Source: Lactifluus volemus (lineage: Eukaryota > Basidiomycota > Agaricomycetes > Russulales > Russulaceae). From it: a stretch of DNA of 64,000 bases. A program made the translations under genes and the position numbers. Positions 44,732-57,446 of the stretch are shown here, one piece after another (within the stretch, counting starts at the first letter, position 1; each line of letters opens with the position of its first letter). The DNA is taken from NCBI GenBank assembly GCA_022376515.1, contig WTXI01000004.1, positions 62,001 through 126,000 on the forward strand. The letters run 5' to 3'. The notes under the pieces were generated by a model. The model saw nothing but the letters and a program-made list of their open reading frames with translations. It did not search any database and was not told the origin of the DNA.

Positions 44732-46296
44732 TCACGGCCACCGATCCTCAATCCTATCGAACGTCGAATGATCCACCAAGCGCAGGCTGATGGTATGGCC
44801 TGCTATTTGCCGTTCATTGAGAAATGTGGTAACTGCGTCCCAAGCATCGCTTCCTCCAGAATATCCGACCTCCTCGAGGTTAGGAAGGAGCTCCAGTGGT
44901 GGCTCTCCATCGACAGATGGTAAGGAACGGAAGATTTTGCCGACGAGATCATCTTGTACATGAATGGTCTTTGCATTGGTGAACGACCTAAGAAGTTCAC
45001 GCCACTGTCTTCTATCAACATTGTAGTGCCATTGTGATGATTGATTGTGCTTTTCGTAGCTGAATGCAACTTGTTCCACAACGGAAAGTACAGGTGAAAG
45101 TGTACCAAAGAATTGCGTGGCAGACGCAACCTGCCAGTCGAGATGTCTGCATTTGATCTCCAACATCGCAGGACAATTCCACTTCCTAGGGACCGCATGT
45201 AAAGAAACAGAAAGTGCACCGAACGTTACCTGGACAGAGCTAAATGTGAGGTTCTCGGATGATTGCATGAACTGCAATAGGCGTGGAACAGTAACGAAGA
45301 GCTGATTAAAAAGACAAACATGGACATTATTGAGGGAAGGGGCGCTGATCCGAGCAACAAGGTCCTCCAAATAGGCATTCGTGCCTTTGAACGCAAAGTT
45401 CCATAGGCTAGGAAGTGTGATCATGTCCAGGGTCTGGTGCAACTGCCTTTCAACATCACGTTTGGGTATAGGAGATTCAAATCCAATGCAAAGCCACTCC
45501 AGCAGGGCCATCAGCGAAATCCGGGTAAGAATATAACTTGGAGGGAAATAGGAGGATGCCGGGATATTGACAAGCGAGAGAGTGACGAGTCCCGCGGCAG
45601 AAGTAGTAAGTAAGGGTGATCCAATTGAAAGGGAAGCCGGGTGCAGTAGGAAATGGCGTAGATTTGGAGCTTGAAATGTTACAGGAAGGACTACTTCAGT
45701 CCAAGTTTGGATAGACATGCGTTCCAGAACTGGGAATTGATCATCCATAACCGTGACGAACTTCCCCACATCATGATTTAGGAACATCCAAAGGTCAATG
45801 TGATGCACGCGATCACGGTGCGAAAGTGCGAGCAAGATACCCGATTCATCTTCTCCTGTTAACCGGCGATAGTGTGATAATCGATGGTGAGTGGTAGAGG
45901 TGGTGAATGTGCGAGCATGTCCGCTACAGGTACACCATTGGTGCAGTAGAGATGAAGGTTGAGCCGAGATGGTGATCCAAGAATAATACTTCGCCACAGT
46001 CGACAAACATGTGCCAGTTCGTACCACCAACGTTGACGGTCGTGTCTGAAGAACAACCGGCCATTCTCATCTTCATATTCGGCCGGATCTGCCAGCCGAT
46101 AAAGATGAAATATATTGAGAAGCACGTCATCATTGAGGGTATGGATAGGTGAGCGTCGTCTATTGCTGTTGGGCCCTATTAATTCGCAAGTTTGTGAGCA
46201 GATCAGGGGCACAAAGGTTATGATTTGGAACTGCGTACGTCGGCCGAGCCTTCTGATGAGGGGAGGACAACTTATGGTAGAGCAGCAACCAGGCAT
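44732..46296 (-). pseudogene. F-box-like gene with one frameshift
   Basis: Exon 1 (46239-46296) encodes MPGCCSTISCPPLIRRLGR, the cleanest example of the common first-exon class. The intron is 46176-46238 (donor GTACGC, acceptor ATAG), 63 nt with no stop. Exon 2 keeps frame through LNDDVLLNIFHLYRLADPAE and SPPLPLTIDYHTIAG, then meets TAA near 45859. The family frame resumes one step over as RRLTGEDESGILLAL and runs cleanly to 44732 (VDHSTFDRIEDRWP). The defect is a net 1 bp loss (or 2 bp gain) near 45862-45870. No GT-AG intron could bridge it. Confidence 0.75.
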
Positions 46297-47524
46297 TTTC
46301 AGGCAGATGGGTAACGACGTGGGTGCGATTGAAGAGCGGTCAGCAGTGTGTAGGCCTCTTGGACGACCGATGCCCCATTCCCGTGGCGGTGGCAGTGTCC
46401 TTGGCCAAGGTGGGCGCTGACCTATATCCAGAATTTCACGCTGGCGTCCACCTTCCTCACCATCACCATTGCCTCCTCACCTCATTATGCCAGTGAGCCA
46501 CACCTCCTATTCCTCACTTTCACACACATCTACATATACAGTATACGCCCGGATTATGGGCATGTTCATATACGTGCCGCGTGAGCATCATGACATGGCA
46601 AGCCGATACCTCATCGTCTACAAACAGTTCAAGAACTTACAAGAACTGCCCACTGACACTTTTGTGAACATGTTCTACACCAAATTTCTTTCGAACGCGC
46701 GCCTGCGGAGCGCTGACGAGCGTCCCACAAAGATGGACTTACAGAGCCCGCTATAGCAGATGGAGATTTTTGGCGTCCGTCGTTTCTTCTCCCAACGACT
46801 CGGATGACCAGAAAAGCACACGTGGTGATGACTCACTGACTCTTAGGAGGATCCAACAGGCGGACGCTGCGCACCTATCCAGGAATTTTCGCCCGAGAGA
46901 TTCGATCGCTGGCTGTGGCGAGTCTGCTGCTCCCGGGTCGCTCCAGTTGGAGGCTCTGGCGGGTCCTCCTAGTGCGTGCGTGAGGAGAGCGTTCCGTCCT
47001 TGGAAGTGGGGCTGTACCGCATCGTGGACCCGTCGTTAGTTTCGGCATTCAACACGCACATGCGTCAAGCGGTGCCATGCCTGACTAGCTTAAGTTGAGA
47101 TGAGAATGGCTGATGGTCGTTGGGTGGTAGCAACTGAATCCACACACATGCCAGATGATGAGAATGTTATGATATATTCAGTTATATAGCTAGAGTACAT
47201 GTCATCATGTAGAAATGATGCAGATTCTCTCTCTTCCGAAATCGCTTCATCCGCTATGAAGATCAATAGAGCATAAGCAGGGAGTGCTATGTACTAGTTG
47301 TATTAGGCGGGGGGGCACATGCGACGGAGAAGTGCACGTCGATCCTGTTCGAGAACGTCGGGCTTAGCTTCCGTACGAACAGCAGTAGATAGTAACTCGA
47401 CGTACGGGTGAGGGGGAAAGGAAAGATGCCATGCAACGAAAGCTGGTCTGTTCCAAAAGATAACTTGAAGTACGGAAGGAGAGAGCGGGTAGGGGAAAGT
47501 AAGCCAGATGTACTGTCGTTAATA
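46297..47524. other. Promoter-side spacer
   Basis: No gene. 46740-47060 resembles the 18249 direct repeat and the 43560-43700 block (GATTCGATCGCTGGCTGTGG, GTGGGGCTGTACCGCAT). Confidence 0.4.
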
Positions 47525-47690
47525 ATTCACAAGGATGACGCGCAAGATGCCAAGCCTAACGAGCTGGTCCTCACTGTTGCATGAGATGAGGCAACCATAC
47601 GTACGCGTGCCGGGCCCAGTATCGTCGATATCACCTGCTGCCTCCACCTCGACGATACGCATCATCGCGAATGTGACGTGTCAAGACACA
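47525..47690 (-). pseudogene. NSE3-like fragment (exon 2)
   Basis: The minus strand reads VEVEAAGDIDDTGPGTRTYG then CLISCNSEDQLVRLGILRVI, closely following the intact LLEAEAADAPDDVDDTGPG...AMLGILHVI. It ends at a stop soon after VILVNY. This is nearly the same sequence as the fragment split by the copia element. Confidence 0.75.
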
Positions 47691-48854
47691 AGACGTTTCT
47701 TCTTCGCTGGCGGCTGTTCTGTTCGAATGTGAGGGTGAGAGATTCGAGTAGTTCATATATATGCGGGCGTACCAGGGCAGGTTGAAGAAGGGCGATATAT
47801 TGACGCGGCCAGAACGAGCTGAACTGGCCGCGCACTCGCAGGCTCCATGGCGCCATGGGTAAACATGACACGCTCTGTGGAATTCACAAGACAGGCAGCC
47901 GCCTTCTAAAAGTGGCTGCATGGCAGCATTCTTTATCACGAAACCCAGGGAGTAAAGACTTGAGAAAGGTTCGCTAGCCGCGTGGTCAGTCATGCTTCAG
48001 ATGGGGTCGCATCGTTCGGGGAAATTTTCAGCGATTGTCATAGACTCCGGTGAGCTGCCCGATGAGCTCTGCACGTTTCTCGATTCAAAAGCTCAAAAAT
48101 CAATGGTTGATTTTTCGTTGGATTTGAAAACTTGGACGCTATGGAGAATGATCGCGCTGGTTGGACTTTTCACTAGTAAACGAAGTTGCTCACCCTTTCT
48201 ACCCTTGTTAAACATAGCCATCCACACGATAATATCAATAATACCCTGATGCTGAACACTTCACGACTGTAGCGGACCTGAGCAAATTCATTCAAAAGAA
48301 AGCTCAGACCATGTGCGAAAAGACGTACCTATTCATGAGCTGATTGCGGTAATACAACACATTCGTAGCAGCTTCAAGTTTCCGTGCAGACGCATGTCGA
48401 CAAAAATGAAGAAAAGAGGGGTGATTGGCTTGCGCAAGGACATGAAGAGCCAGATGTCTTAGTCAGTACGTCACGAGATTGCAAGACTTTGATATAGCTT
48501 GATAAGTGGGCATAAATAGTCGTAGAGTGTACGTAAATACATCGCAATGGACACCGTGCTCGAAATGCGAATAACAGATGGCCAACATATATGGAGAGAT
48601 AAATCATATTTAAGGAATCTGAGGAAGGGTACTACGTGATCGTCATCAAGAAGCAGTCAAGAAGACATACGCCAATGAAAACTAAGATAAGGTAGTTTGG
48701 GTCACTTTGTTGTGAACTCATCAATAATTAAAATCTGGTGGTCACCATGAACAGGAGAGTAGGCGGGTGTCACGAGGTAAGCGCGATTAAGATATGGGTA
48801 GTTGGGTCGAGACGTACTTCGATCCACCAAGTAGCGTCTAGCACCGCCCACACG
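47691..48854. other. Repeated spacer module left of an F-box copy
   Basis: Near-duplicate of 40546-41687 (same block order, small indels). No gene. Confidence 0.6.
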
Positions 48855-50458
48855 CTACGGATACGAACTCGGAGGTATATCGAACATCGAAAGATCCACC
48901 AAGCGCAGGCTCACGGGATGGCCCAATACTTGTCGTTCCTTAAGAAATCTGGTAAATGCGTCCCGAGCATCGCTTCCTCCAGAATATCCAATCTCCTCAA
49001 GATTCGGAAGGAGCTCCAGTGGTGATTCTCCATCATCAGATGGTAAGAAACGGAATATTCTGCTGATGAGACCACCGTTTACATGAATGGTCTTCGTATT
49101 GGTGAACGGCCTAAGAAGTTCACGCCACTGACTTCGGTCCACTGGCACATCGTTCTGCCATGCTAATGGAGAATTGTGCGTGTCGTAGAATGCAACTTGC
49201 TCGACAACAGAAAGTACCGGTGAAAGTGTACCAAACAATTGAACCGCACACGCTAACCCCCTGTCGATCTGTCCGCGCAAGATGTGCAACACCAAGGGAG
49301 TGTCCCACTTCCAAGGGACCGCATGCAAGGATATGGCAAATATATCGAAATTTACCTGGACAGCCCTAAATGTGAGCTTCTCGGATGATTGGATGAACTG
49401 CAAGAGGCGTGGAAACGTGAAGGGCAGCTGATCATAAAGATTGACACGAAGGATGCTGAGGGAAGGAGCGCTGATGCAACCAACAAGGCCTTCCAAATAT
49501 GTGGCCGTACCTCGGAACGAAAACTGGCGTAGGTTACGAAGTGTAGTCATGTCCGGGGTCTGGGGCGACTGCCTTTCAACACCGTGGTTGGGGGTAGCAA
49601 ACGAAATGCAATGAGCAGCCTCTCCAGCTGGGGCATAAGCGAAAGTCGGGTAAGTATATAACTTGGAGGGAAATAGGCGGATTCCAGGATATCGATAATC
49701 GAGAGAGTGACGAGTCCGGCAGTACTAGTTGTGAGTAAGGGTGATCCAATTGGAAGGGAAGCCGTGAACAGTACGAGATTGCGTAGATTGGGGGCTTGAA
49801 ATGTGAGAGGAAGGACCACTTCGGTCTCAGACTCGGAATGGATATGGATGCATTCCAGAACTGGGAATTGATCGTCCATAACTCTGACAAACTTCTCCAT
49901 ATTTGGGAGCATCCAAAGGCCAATGTGACGCACGCGATCACGGTGCGAAAGTGCGAGCGATATACCCGATTCATCTTCTGCTGTTATCTTCCCGGGCAGA
50001 CCCATAGTGTCATAGTAGATGGTGAGTGGTAGAGGTGGCGAATGTGCGAGCATGCTCGCTACAGGCACGCCAAGGGTGCAGAACAGATGAAGGTCGAGCT
50101 TGGATGGTGATTCAAGAATTATATTTCGCCATTGTCGACAAACATGTACCAGTTTGTACCACCAACGTTGGTAACATTGGCCACGGTGGCAACATTTATC
50201 GCCCAATCTATTATCTTCATAAGTCTCTTCATATTGGTCCAGTTCTGCCAGCCGATACAGATCAAATATATTGAGAAGCACGTCGTCGTTGAGGATATCG
50301 ATAGGCGAGTGACGTCTATTGCTGATGAGCCCTATGAATGCGCAAGTTTGTGAACAGATTAGGGACACAAATATTTGGAACTGCTTACTGTGACGTCGAC
50401 AGAGCCCTCGAATGAGGGGAGGATACGTTATGGTAAAGCAGCAGCCAGGGATGCTCAT
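48855..50458 (-). pseudogene. F-box-like gene with one frameshift
   Basis: Exon 1 (50389-50458) encodes MSIPGCCFTITYPPLIRGLC. The intron is 50332-50388 (donor GTAAGC, acceptor CATAG). Exon 2 has ILNDDVLLNIFDLYRLAELD and an unusual His/Cys-rich insert (RLGDKCCHRGQCYQ) before RWWYKLVHVCRQWRN. The frame holds to LTRLSLMPQLERLLIAFR; it then shifts near 49605-49615, and the family frame resumes as PNHGVERQSPQTPDMTTLRN and runs to 48855. One net 1 bp deletion is the only visible defect. The upstream stretch before ATG contains a small tandem repeat (GTGAGTAATGACGTGGAT twice, 50464-50499). Confidence 0.75.
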
Positions 50459-52285
50459 GGAGGTGAGTAATGACGTGGATGTGAGTAATGACGTGGATGT
50501 GATTAAAGAATGTACAGTAGTGTGTCCTCTTGGACGACTGATACGGCGATGTCCGAGTCCTTTGGGCGCTGACCGATATCCAAATGGGACGCTGGTTCCC
50601 ACCTTCCCTCTCATCTGTGGGCCTGCACTGCCATGAGTCCACGGTTGGACTCAAACACGGACGACAATGTGAATATGGTCATCGCCCTTATAGAGTGGTA
50701 AGCAGTCGCTGCTGACTGGGTAGCAGCAATCCTACGACTATTATGTCAGCTAAGGCCTCAACCGTTGTTCATTTACTCCCACGCCAGTCAGATTAGAGAA
50801 GTACGTGAATTGGAATTAGAATTTTTCATGGCTGGTTCTGTCTCATACTGTATTATGAAGCCTTGGTCCAACTCTCTTATCAGGACTATGTTCCGTCGAC
50901 GGTTCGATATATATCCTCAGACACGACACACGGCAGAGTCATTGAGTCTAGTAGTCCAACGAAGCAATGAATCGTGTAATCATCACGGCCTTGCCAATTT
51001 CTACCGCACACATAGCCCAGTCCCAATCACCACACCCAAGCCACGTCACTGTCCTCAACACCACTACGGCCCACCCTGTCGCGTCACTGTCGTCATACCA
51101 CCACTGGGACAACAACCACGCTTTGTGAGCTGCTGCCCAGCTGCGATACACGTTGGAGGGTCGGGCGTTGCCTCAGAGAGGATGTAGTGGTTGGGGATGA
51201 AGTCGCGTTGTCTGTGCTTATCTCAGCATCGGCAATGTCCGCTACGCTTCCCACGCTGTCATCCTGACCCCGCTGTCCCCTTTATATATGTGTGAAATAC
51301 ATTGTAACGAATTTTCTTTTGACGAAGTGAGATTCAAGTTACCCTTTCTGTGTTCCCCGGCCTCTCCTGGACCTTGGCCTTACCCCCAACGTCGGAGGTA
51401 GAAGCGCCTCTTCAAGTTCACCGAATGCCCGTGGATGATAACTTGGTCTTTCTATTCGAGTTGACGGGGCCGAAATGAGCTGAACTGAACTGATCGTACA
51501 TGAGCAGGCTCTGTGGTTTCACCATGTGCGACTCGGTCAATCTCACACTTTGTAGGATTTGGGGAAGGAGGGAAAGACTTGAGAGACGCTCGCAGGAGCT
51601 GGATCGCCATGACTAGTTGGGCGTTAAATGGGGTCGCATCGTTCAGGGAAAAGTTCATCAATTGTAGACTTCAGTGAGCTACTTGGACGCTATATAGGGT
51701 GGTCCCGCTGGTTGGACTTTTCACTGGCAGCTCACCCTCTGTACCCTTGTTATATATAACCTTCCACACGACAAGGTCATGAGGGTGGTGCCACTGGAGT
51801 ACCATCAGCTAATTGCAGTAAACACGTCACATTCGTAGCAACTTCAAGTTCTAGTGCAGACGCGGCATGCCGGCCAAATTAAAGAAAAGAGGAGTGACTG
51901 GCTTGCACAACAGCCTGAGCGGATGACTCCAGATACTGTATCTTAGTCAGTACGTCACTGCAGAGTGTACGTAAATACATCGCAAGGAAATGACACCGTA
52001 CTCGAAACACGAATGACGATGGCCAACATGTATCGCAATACAAATTATACTTAGAGAATGTGAGGAAGGGTATGCATAGTCATCAAGAATGCATACACCT
52101 ATGTTGACTAAGATAAGTTAGTTTGGGCCGCTTTGTTGCAACCCCATCAATGACTAAAATATGATGGTCATCATGAACAGGAGAGTGCCAGTGGTGTCAC
52201 GGTGTGAGCGCGAGTAAGATTTGGGTAGTTGTGCCGAGACGTACTTTGATCCACCAATTAGCTCCATTGCTACAGCATCCACATG
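50459..52285. other. Spacer with NSE3 exon 3 relic and repeated modules
   Basis: No intact gene. 50770-50900 matches 33060-33220. 50975-51145 carries NSE3 exon 3-like DNA (GCCAATTTCTACCGC, CCCTGTCGCGTCACTG, GAGCTGC) with no usable frame. 51150-51290 matches 15655-15805. 51640-52285 is the common module before the next F-box copy. Confidence 0.45.
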
Positions 52286-53801
52286 CTACCAATTCCCAGG
52301 TGTATCGTACTTCCCACGATACACCCGCCGCAGGCTCACAGGATGGCCCGATGCTTTTCGTTCGTTGATAAATGTCGTAATTGCATCCCGAAATTTGCTT
52401 CCTCCAGAATATCCAACCACTTCAATGTTCGGAAGGAGTGGCTCTCCATCGTCAGATGGTAAGGAAGGTAAAATTTTGTTGATGAGACCAGGTTTCATAT
52501 GAATGGTCTTCACGTTGCTGAACGGCCTAACAAGTTCACGCCACTGATTTCGGTTGACATTGTTGAGCCATTCAGATTGTTGATGCTGCTCGTCATAGCT
52601 GAATGCAATATGCTCGACAAAAGAAAGTACAGGTGAAAGTGTACCAAAGAATTGAACCGCAGATGCAACCTGCCAGTCGAGACGATTGCACTTGATCTGC
52701 AACATCAAAGGAGTGTCCCACTTCCAAGGGACCGCATGTAAGGAAACGGCATGGTCACCGAAAGTTACTTGGACAGCCCTAGTGGTGAGGTTCTTGGATG
52801 ATTGGATGAAGTGACAGAGGCGTGGAACAGGGAGGGGGCGCCGCGGCTCATTAAAAAGATTGACACGAAGGATGATGAGGGAAGGGGCGCTGATGCAAGC
52901 GACAAGGCCTTCCAAATATGTGGCCGTACCTTGGAATACAAACCGGCGTAGGTTAGGAAGTGTGATTGTGTCCGGAGTCTGATGCAACTGGCTTTCAACA
53001 TCACGGTTGGGGATAGAGGAATCAACTATAATGGACAGCCTCTCCAGTTGGGCCATAAGCGAAAGTCGGGTAAGTATATAACTTGGAGGGAAATAGGCGG
53101 ATGCCGAGGTATCGATAAGCTCAAGAGCGACGAGTCTCGCAGTAGTAGTGGTAAGTAAGGGTGATCCAATTGGAAGGGAAGGCATCCACAATCTGAGATG
53201 GCGTAGACTTGGTGCTTGAAACGTTACAGGAAGCAACACTTTGGCCCGAGACTGGATATACATGCATTCCAGAATTGGGAATTGATCATGCCAAAGCCGT
53301 GGCGAACTTCGCCACATTTGGCAGCCAAAGGTCAACGTGGCGCAGGCGATCACGGTGCGAAAGTGCGAGAAATATACTCGATTCATCTTCTGCTGTTATC
53401 TTCCAATCGGTATAATAGATGGTAAGTGGTAAAGGTGGTGAATGTGCGAGCATCTCCGCTACAGGCACACCATTGGTGCAGTAGAGATGGAGGTTGAGCC
53501 GGGAAGGTGATTCGAGAATAAGATTTCGCCACAGTCGACAAACATGTGCCAGTCTGTACCACCAACGTTGGCGGTGCCAAGCAATGGTCGTCCCAGGTTC
53601 GTGGTCATGTTCGACCGGATCTGCCAGCTGATAAAGATGAAATATAAGGAGAAGCACGTCGTCGTTGAGGATATGGATAGGTGAGTATCGTTGTTATTGA
53701 TAATCCCTGTTTATTCGCAACTTGAAGTTTGTGAACGGATCAGGGAACACAAACATTTGGAACTCACGGATTGGTTCACTGTGAAGCATTCCCTGATACA
53801 T
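52286..53801 (-). pseudogene. F-box-like gene with two frameshifts
   Basis: The start is ATG 53801 (MYQGMLHSEPI), a shifted start shared with copy 61356. The intron is 53707-53767 (donor GTGAGT, acceptor AACAG). Directly after the acceptor one base is missing, so the spliced frame does not enter the F-box frame (a TAA lies upstream in that frame). The F-box frame then reads DDVLLLIFHLYQLADPVEHD to KFATALA, where one extra base near 53288 brings TGA. The family frame continues as HDQFPILECMYIQS to 52286. Two independent defects make this a real pseudogene. Confidence 0.8.
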
Positions 53802-54829
53802 TATACTAGAGCATCAACTTGAACCAGGTATCTTCAGGGAGGTAGATAATGAAGTGGATGTGATAGAAGAGCGTACACTGGCAGCAGCGTGTAGGCCTCA
53901 TGCCAGTGGATGATCGATCCCATGTGGCGGCTGCGGAGTCCATGGCCAAGGATGGCGCTGACCTATATCCAGGGTTGGACTGGCGTCCACCTTCCTCGTC
54001 ATCATCGTCGTCGCAGTCGTCACTTCATTATGAACCACTTTTTCATACTTCCACGCACACTTACATTTATAAAATATTCGTGCCGATACAGGTCAACACC
54101 CCAGCACCTTCGAAAAGTTCAGGCCACCAACGCCACGTCATGCCGAACACTGGCACATACCGCACAAACAGCCACGAATATGGGATGTACAGCCCTGCTA
54201 GATGGACGTTTCTGGCGTGCGTTATTTCTTCTCCCAATGATAACCAGCAAAATCGTCATTACACACCTGGTAATGACCGACTGACTGATTCCCGCCAAGT
54301 GGGCAATATCCAGGATTTGGCCCGAGAGACGTTGCACGGATCAATACGATCTTGTTTCATTCTGCACGACGCCATACTCCCATGGCCCCACGAACGCAAG
54401 TGAATATGGTAGATCGAGTTCCATCTCGATTCGCCTTTCCGGGAGCTGCGCAAATATCCGGTCCGGTGGGAAGTTGAAGTGATCTCCGTACGTACCACAA
54501 AATCATGATATATTTCTATGTATTCGTGCTTCCACATCAGTCAGATGGGTGGAGTATATGAATGGGTATACCTTGAATACGTCATGATGAATTCTCTTCT
54601 TACGAAGTGATATATACCCGGGGCTCATAGTTCACAATGAGTCCCCTCCCTCCCCTTTCCTCAATCCCCGCAACGACCCCTTCTGAACCAAGAATGAATA
54701 CAAGCCATAGACGATTGAAATGGCAGCCTAAGCGGAGGATGCGGTGGATCATCCAAGTGCGCCCGTGAGTCGGAGGAGAGCCCATTGTGGGATATTGAAG
54801 ATGGCGCTACAGGATCTGTAATCGGATTC
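53802..54829. other. Promoter-side spacer
   Basis: No gene. It matches 57500-58330 and 62870-63830 block by block (ATGAACCACTTTTTCATACT, GCCCGAGAGACGTTGCACGG, CATGATATATTT). Old exon-like pieces are possible but no frame survives. Confidence 0.5.
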
Positions 54830-55300
54830 GAAGATGGATAAAGTGGATGTAGATCCACTGTTCAAGAACCTTGGCTCACCTTCTGTACGCGTGTATGGAA
54901 CAGGGATGACGTGCAGGATGCCAACTATAACGTGTTTGTTCCCATTGTTCCGTGAGGTGAGGATACCATATGTATGCGTGGTCCTATATCTTCGAAATCG
55001 TCTGAGGCGTATGCTGCATCTCGACGGTGCGCTACTTCGCAAATTGGCATGTTTACCGAACCCACGCCGACGGTCCGGTGTTGAGCAAAGGATGTACCTG
55101 AGAGACAGCCGGACCAGCATCACATATAATCAGACGGACATGTATTCACAAAAACGGAACCTACAAAACTCAGGATGTTCTTCAGTCGGGTGACAGCTTA
55201 CTGATTACTGCTATCCTCGGATTCCTCGCCAGTTTGCATCCCCAGCTTCTCCTGGGCTCTGGCCTTGCCCAAAATGTCGTTTGTGAAAGTGACTCTTGCT
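54830..55300 (-). pseudogene. NSE3-like fragment (exons 1-2)
   Basis: The minus strand reads LRYILCSTPDRRRGFGKHA and then, across frame changes, HTYGILTSRNNGNKHVIVGI and LHVIPV, matching TYILRSALDP, RTYGSLIAWNSADQLAMLGI and LHVILA. An exon 1 tail relic lies at 55190-55300. Confidence 0.6.
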
Positions 55301-55887
55301 TGAATGCCCATGAGTAATAACGTGGCCTGACTGTTGAGGGGAGATTTGGGTAGCTCGTATCATGATATAGCTTATACGGGTGTACGTGTCCAACCGAACA
55401 GTATAGTTGGTGAGTCCAGGAAAGCGCTGAGCGGCGCGCACGACTGCGGCCGCCTTTCCAATTTCTGCCGGTTCCCATGACGACACCCGAGCTTCTAGCC
55501 CACCTTGCTGCGTCGCGCCGCGACTGCGCTTCTTCACGAGTGTGCTGGAGGTGGCGATTGCAGCGCGACGCCGCGCAATAGCTTCAAGTCGGCTGACTGA
55601 GCTGCCCTGGGAGCCCGGACATTGATATGGACATCAGATTGTACATACGCGCTCTGTCATACCCTCATTGCTACACTTTAAACATTCTCTTCTGAACGGT
55701 GCATACACCTATGTTGACTAAGATAAGCTAGTTGGTCCGCGTTGCTGCGATCCTCTTTAAAATCCGGTGGTCATCATGAACAGGAGAGTAGGTGGGTGTG
55801 TGAACGCGAGTAAGATATGGATAGTTGTGCCGAGACGTACCAGTACTTCGATCCACCAATTAGCTCCATTGCTGCAGCATCCAGATG
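55301..55887. other. Spacer with NSE3 exon 3 relic
   Basis: About 55430-55530 resembles the exon 3 segment CACCTTGCTGCGTCGCGCCG. From 55680 the common F-box-proximal module starts. No gene. Confidence 0.4.
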
Positions 55888-57446
55888 CTACAGATTCTTA
55901 GGTATATCAAACATCGAACGATCCACCCGCCGCAGGCTTACGGGATGGCCCGATACTTGTCGTTCGTTGATAAATGTGGTAATTGCGTTCCGAGCTTTGC
56001 GTCCTCCAGAATATCCAATTTCTTCAATGTTCGGAAGGAGTGGCTCTCCATCGTCAGATGGTAAGGAACGCAAGATTTTGCTGGTGAGACCATCTTTCAT
56101 ATGAATGACCTTCACGTTGGTGAACGGCCTAACAAGTTCACGCCACTGATTTCGGTTGACATTGTTGAACCATTGGGAATCTTGATAGCGCTCGTTGTAG
56201 CTGAATGCAACTTGCTCGACAGCAAAAAGTACAGGTGAAAGTGTACCAAAGAATTGAACTGCAGACGCAACCTGCCTGCTGAGATGTCCGCACCTGATCT
56301 GGAACATCAAGGGATTGCCCCGTTTCCAAGGGATCGCATATAAGGCAATGGCAGATGCACTGAAAGCTACTTGGACAGCCCTAACTGAGAGGTTCTTGGA
56401 TGATTGGATGAACTGCCAGAGGTGCGGAACCGTGAAGGGGCGCTGTTTAAAAGGTGGACACGAAGGATGCTGAGGGAAGGGGCGCTGATCCGAGAACAAG
56501 GCCATCCAAATATGTGGCCGTACCTTGGAACGCAAACCGCCGTAGGTTAGGAAGTGGGATCATATCAGGGATCTCGCGCGACTGCCTTTCAACATCATGG
56601 TTGGGGATAAGGGAATCAAATGTGATGGACAGCCTCTCCAGTTGGGCCATAAGCGAAAGCCCAGTAAGTATACAACTCGGAGGGAGATAGGCAGATGCCG
56701 GGATACCGAGAAGCGAGAGAGTGGCGAGTCTCGCGGGACTTGATGTGAGTAAGGGCGATTCAATTGGAAGGGAGGGAATCCACAATCTGAAATGGCGTAG
56801 ATTTGGGGCTTGAAACGTGACAGGAAGGTCCACTTCGGTCAGAGAATCGATATACATGTGTTCCAGAAGAGGGAATTGATCATCCATAACCGCGACGAAC
56901 TTCCCCGGATTTAACATCCAAAAGCCAACGTAATGCACGCGATCACGGTGCGAAAGTGCGAGAAGTATACCCGATTCGTCCTTTGCTGTTGACTTGTGAA
57001 TAACAGTGTTGTAATAGAGTATGAGTGGTAGAGGTGGTGAATGTGCGAGCATGTCCGCTACAGGCACACCAACGGTGCAGTAGAGATGAAGGTCGAGCCG
57101 GGACGGTGATTCAAGAATAATATGTCGCCATTGTCGACAAACATGTACCAGTTTGTACCACCACTGACAATGTCGACGACCCCAGTTAAAGTTCAACATG
57201 CCATTCTCATCTTCAATTTCATCTGGAACGGCCAGCCGATAGAGATGAAATATATTGAGAAGCACGTCATTGTTGAGGATATGGATAGGCGAGTGATTTC
57301 TATTGCTGATATCGATGAGCTCTATTAATTCGCAAGTTTGTGAACAGATTAGGGACAAAGGTTTGGAACTGCTTACCGTGGCTCGGACGTCGGCCTCGCC
57401 TTCTAATGAGGGGAGGATAAAATATAGTAGAGCAATAACCAGGCAT
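55888..57446 (-). pseudogene. F-box-like gene with two frameshifts
   Basis: Exon 1 (57377-57446) encodes MPGYCSTIFYPPLIRRRGRR. The intron is 57322-57376 (55 nt, donor GTAAGC, acceptor ATAG). The frame holds through ILNNDVLLNIFHLYRLAVPD to YLDGLV, where one base is missing near 56492 (CTTGTTCTCGG against CTTGTTGCTCGG). A second base is missing in a T run near 56449, after which the family frame KQRPFTVPHLWQFIQSSKN runs to the end at 55888 (RSMFDIPKNL). Both defects lie within 50 bp of each other. Confidence 0.78.

Noticed and set aside
44732..46296. A second intron that would rescue the frameshift in this F-box copy
   Set aside because: No GT...AG pair of plausible length lies around 45865 that keeps the conserved residues on both sides.
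46440..46480. Short repeated CCTCACCATCACCATTGCC tract considered as a CRISPR-like or microsatellite array
   Set aside because: Too short and irregular; no repeat-spacer structure exists anywhere in the window, as expected for a eukaryote.
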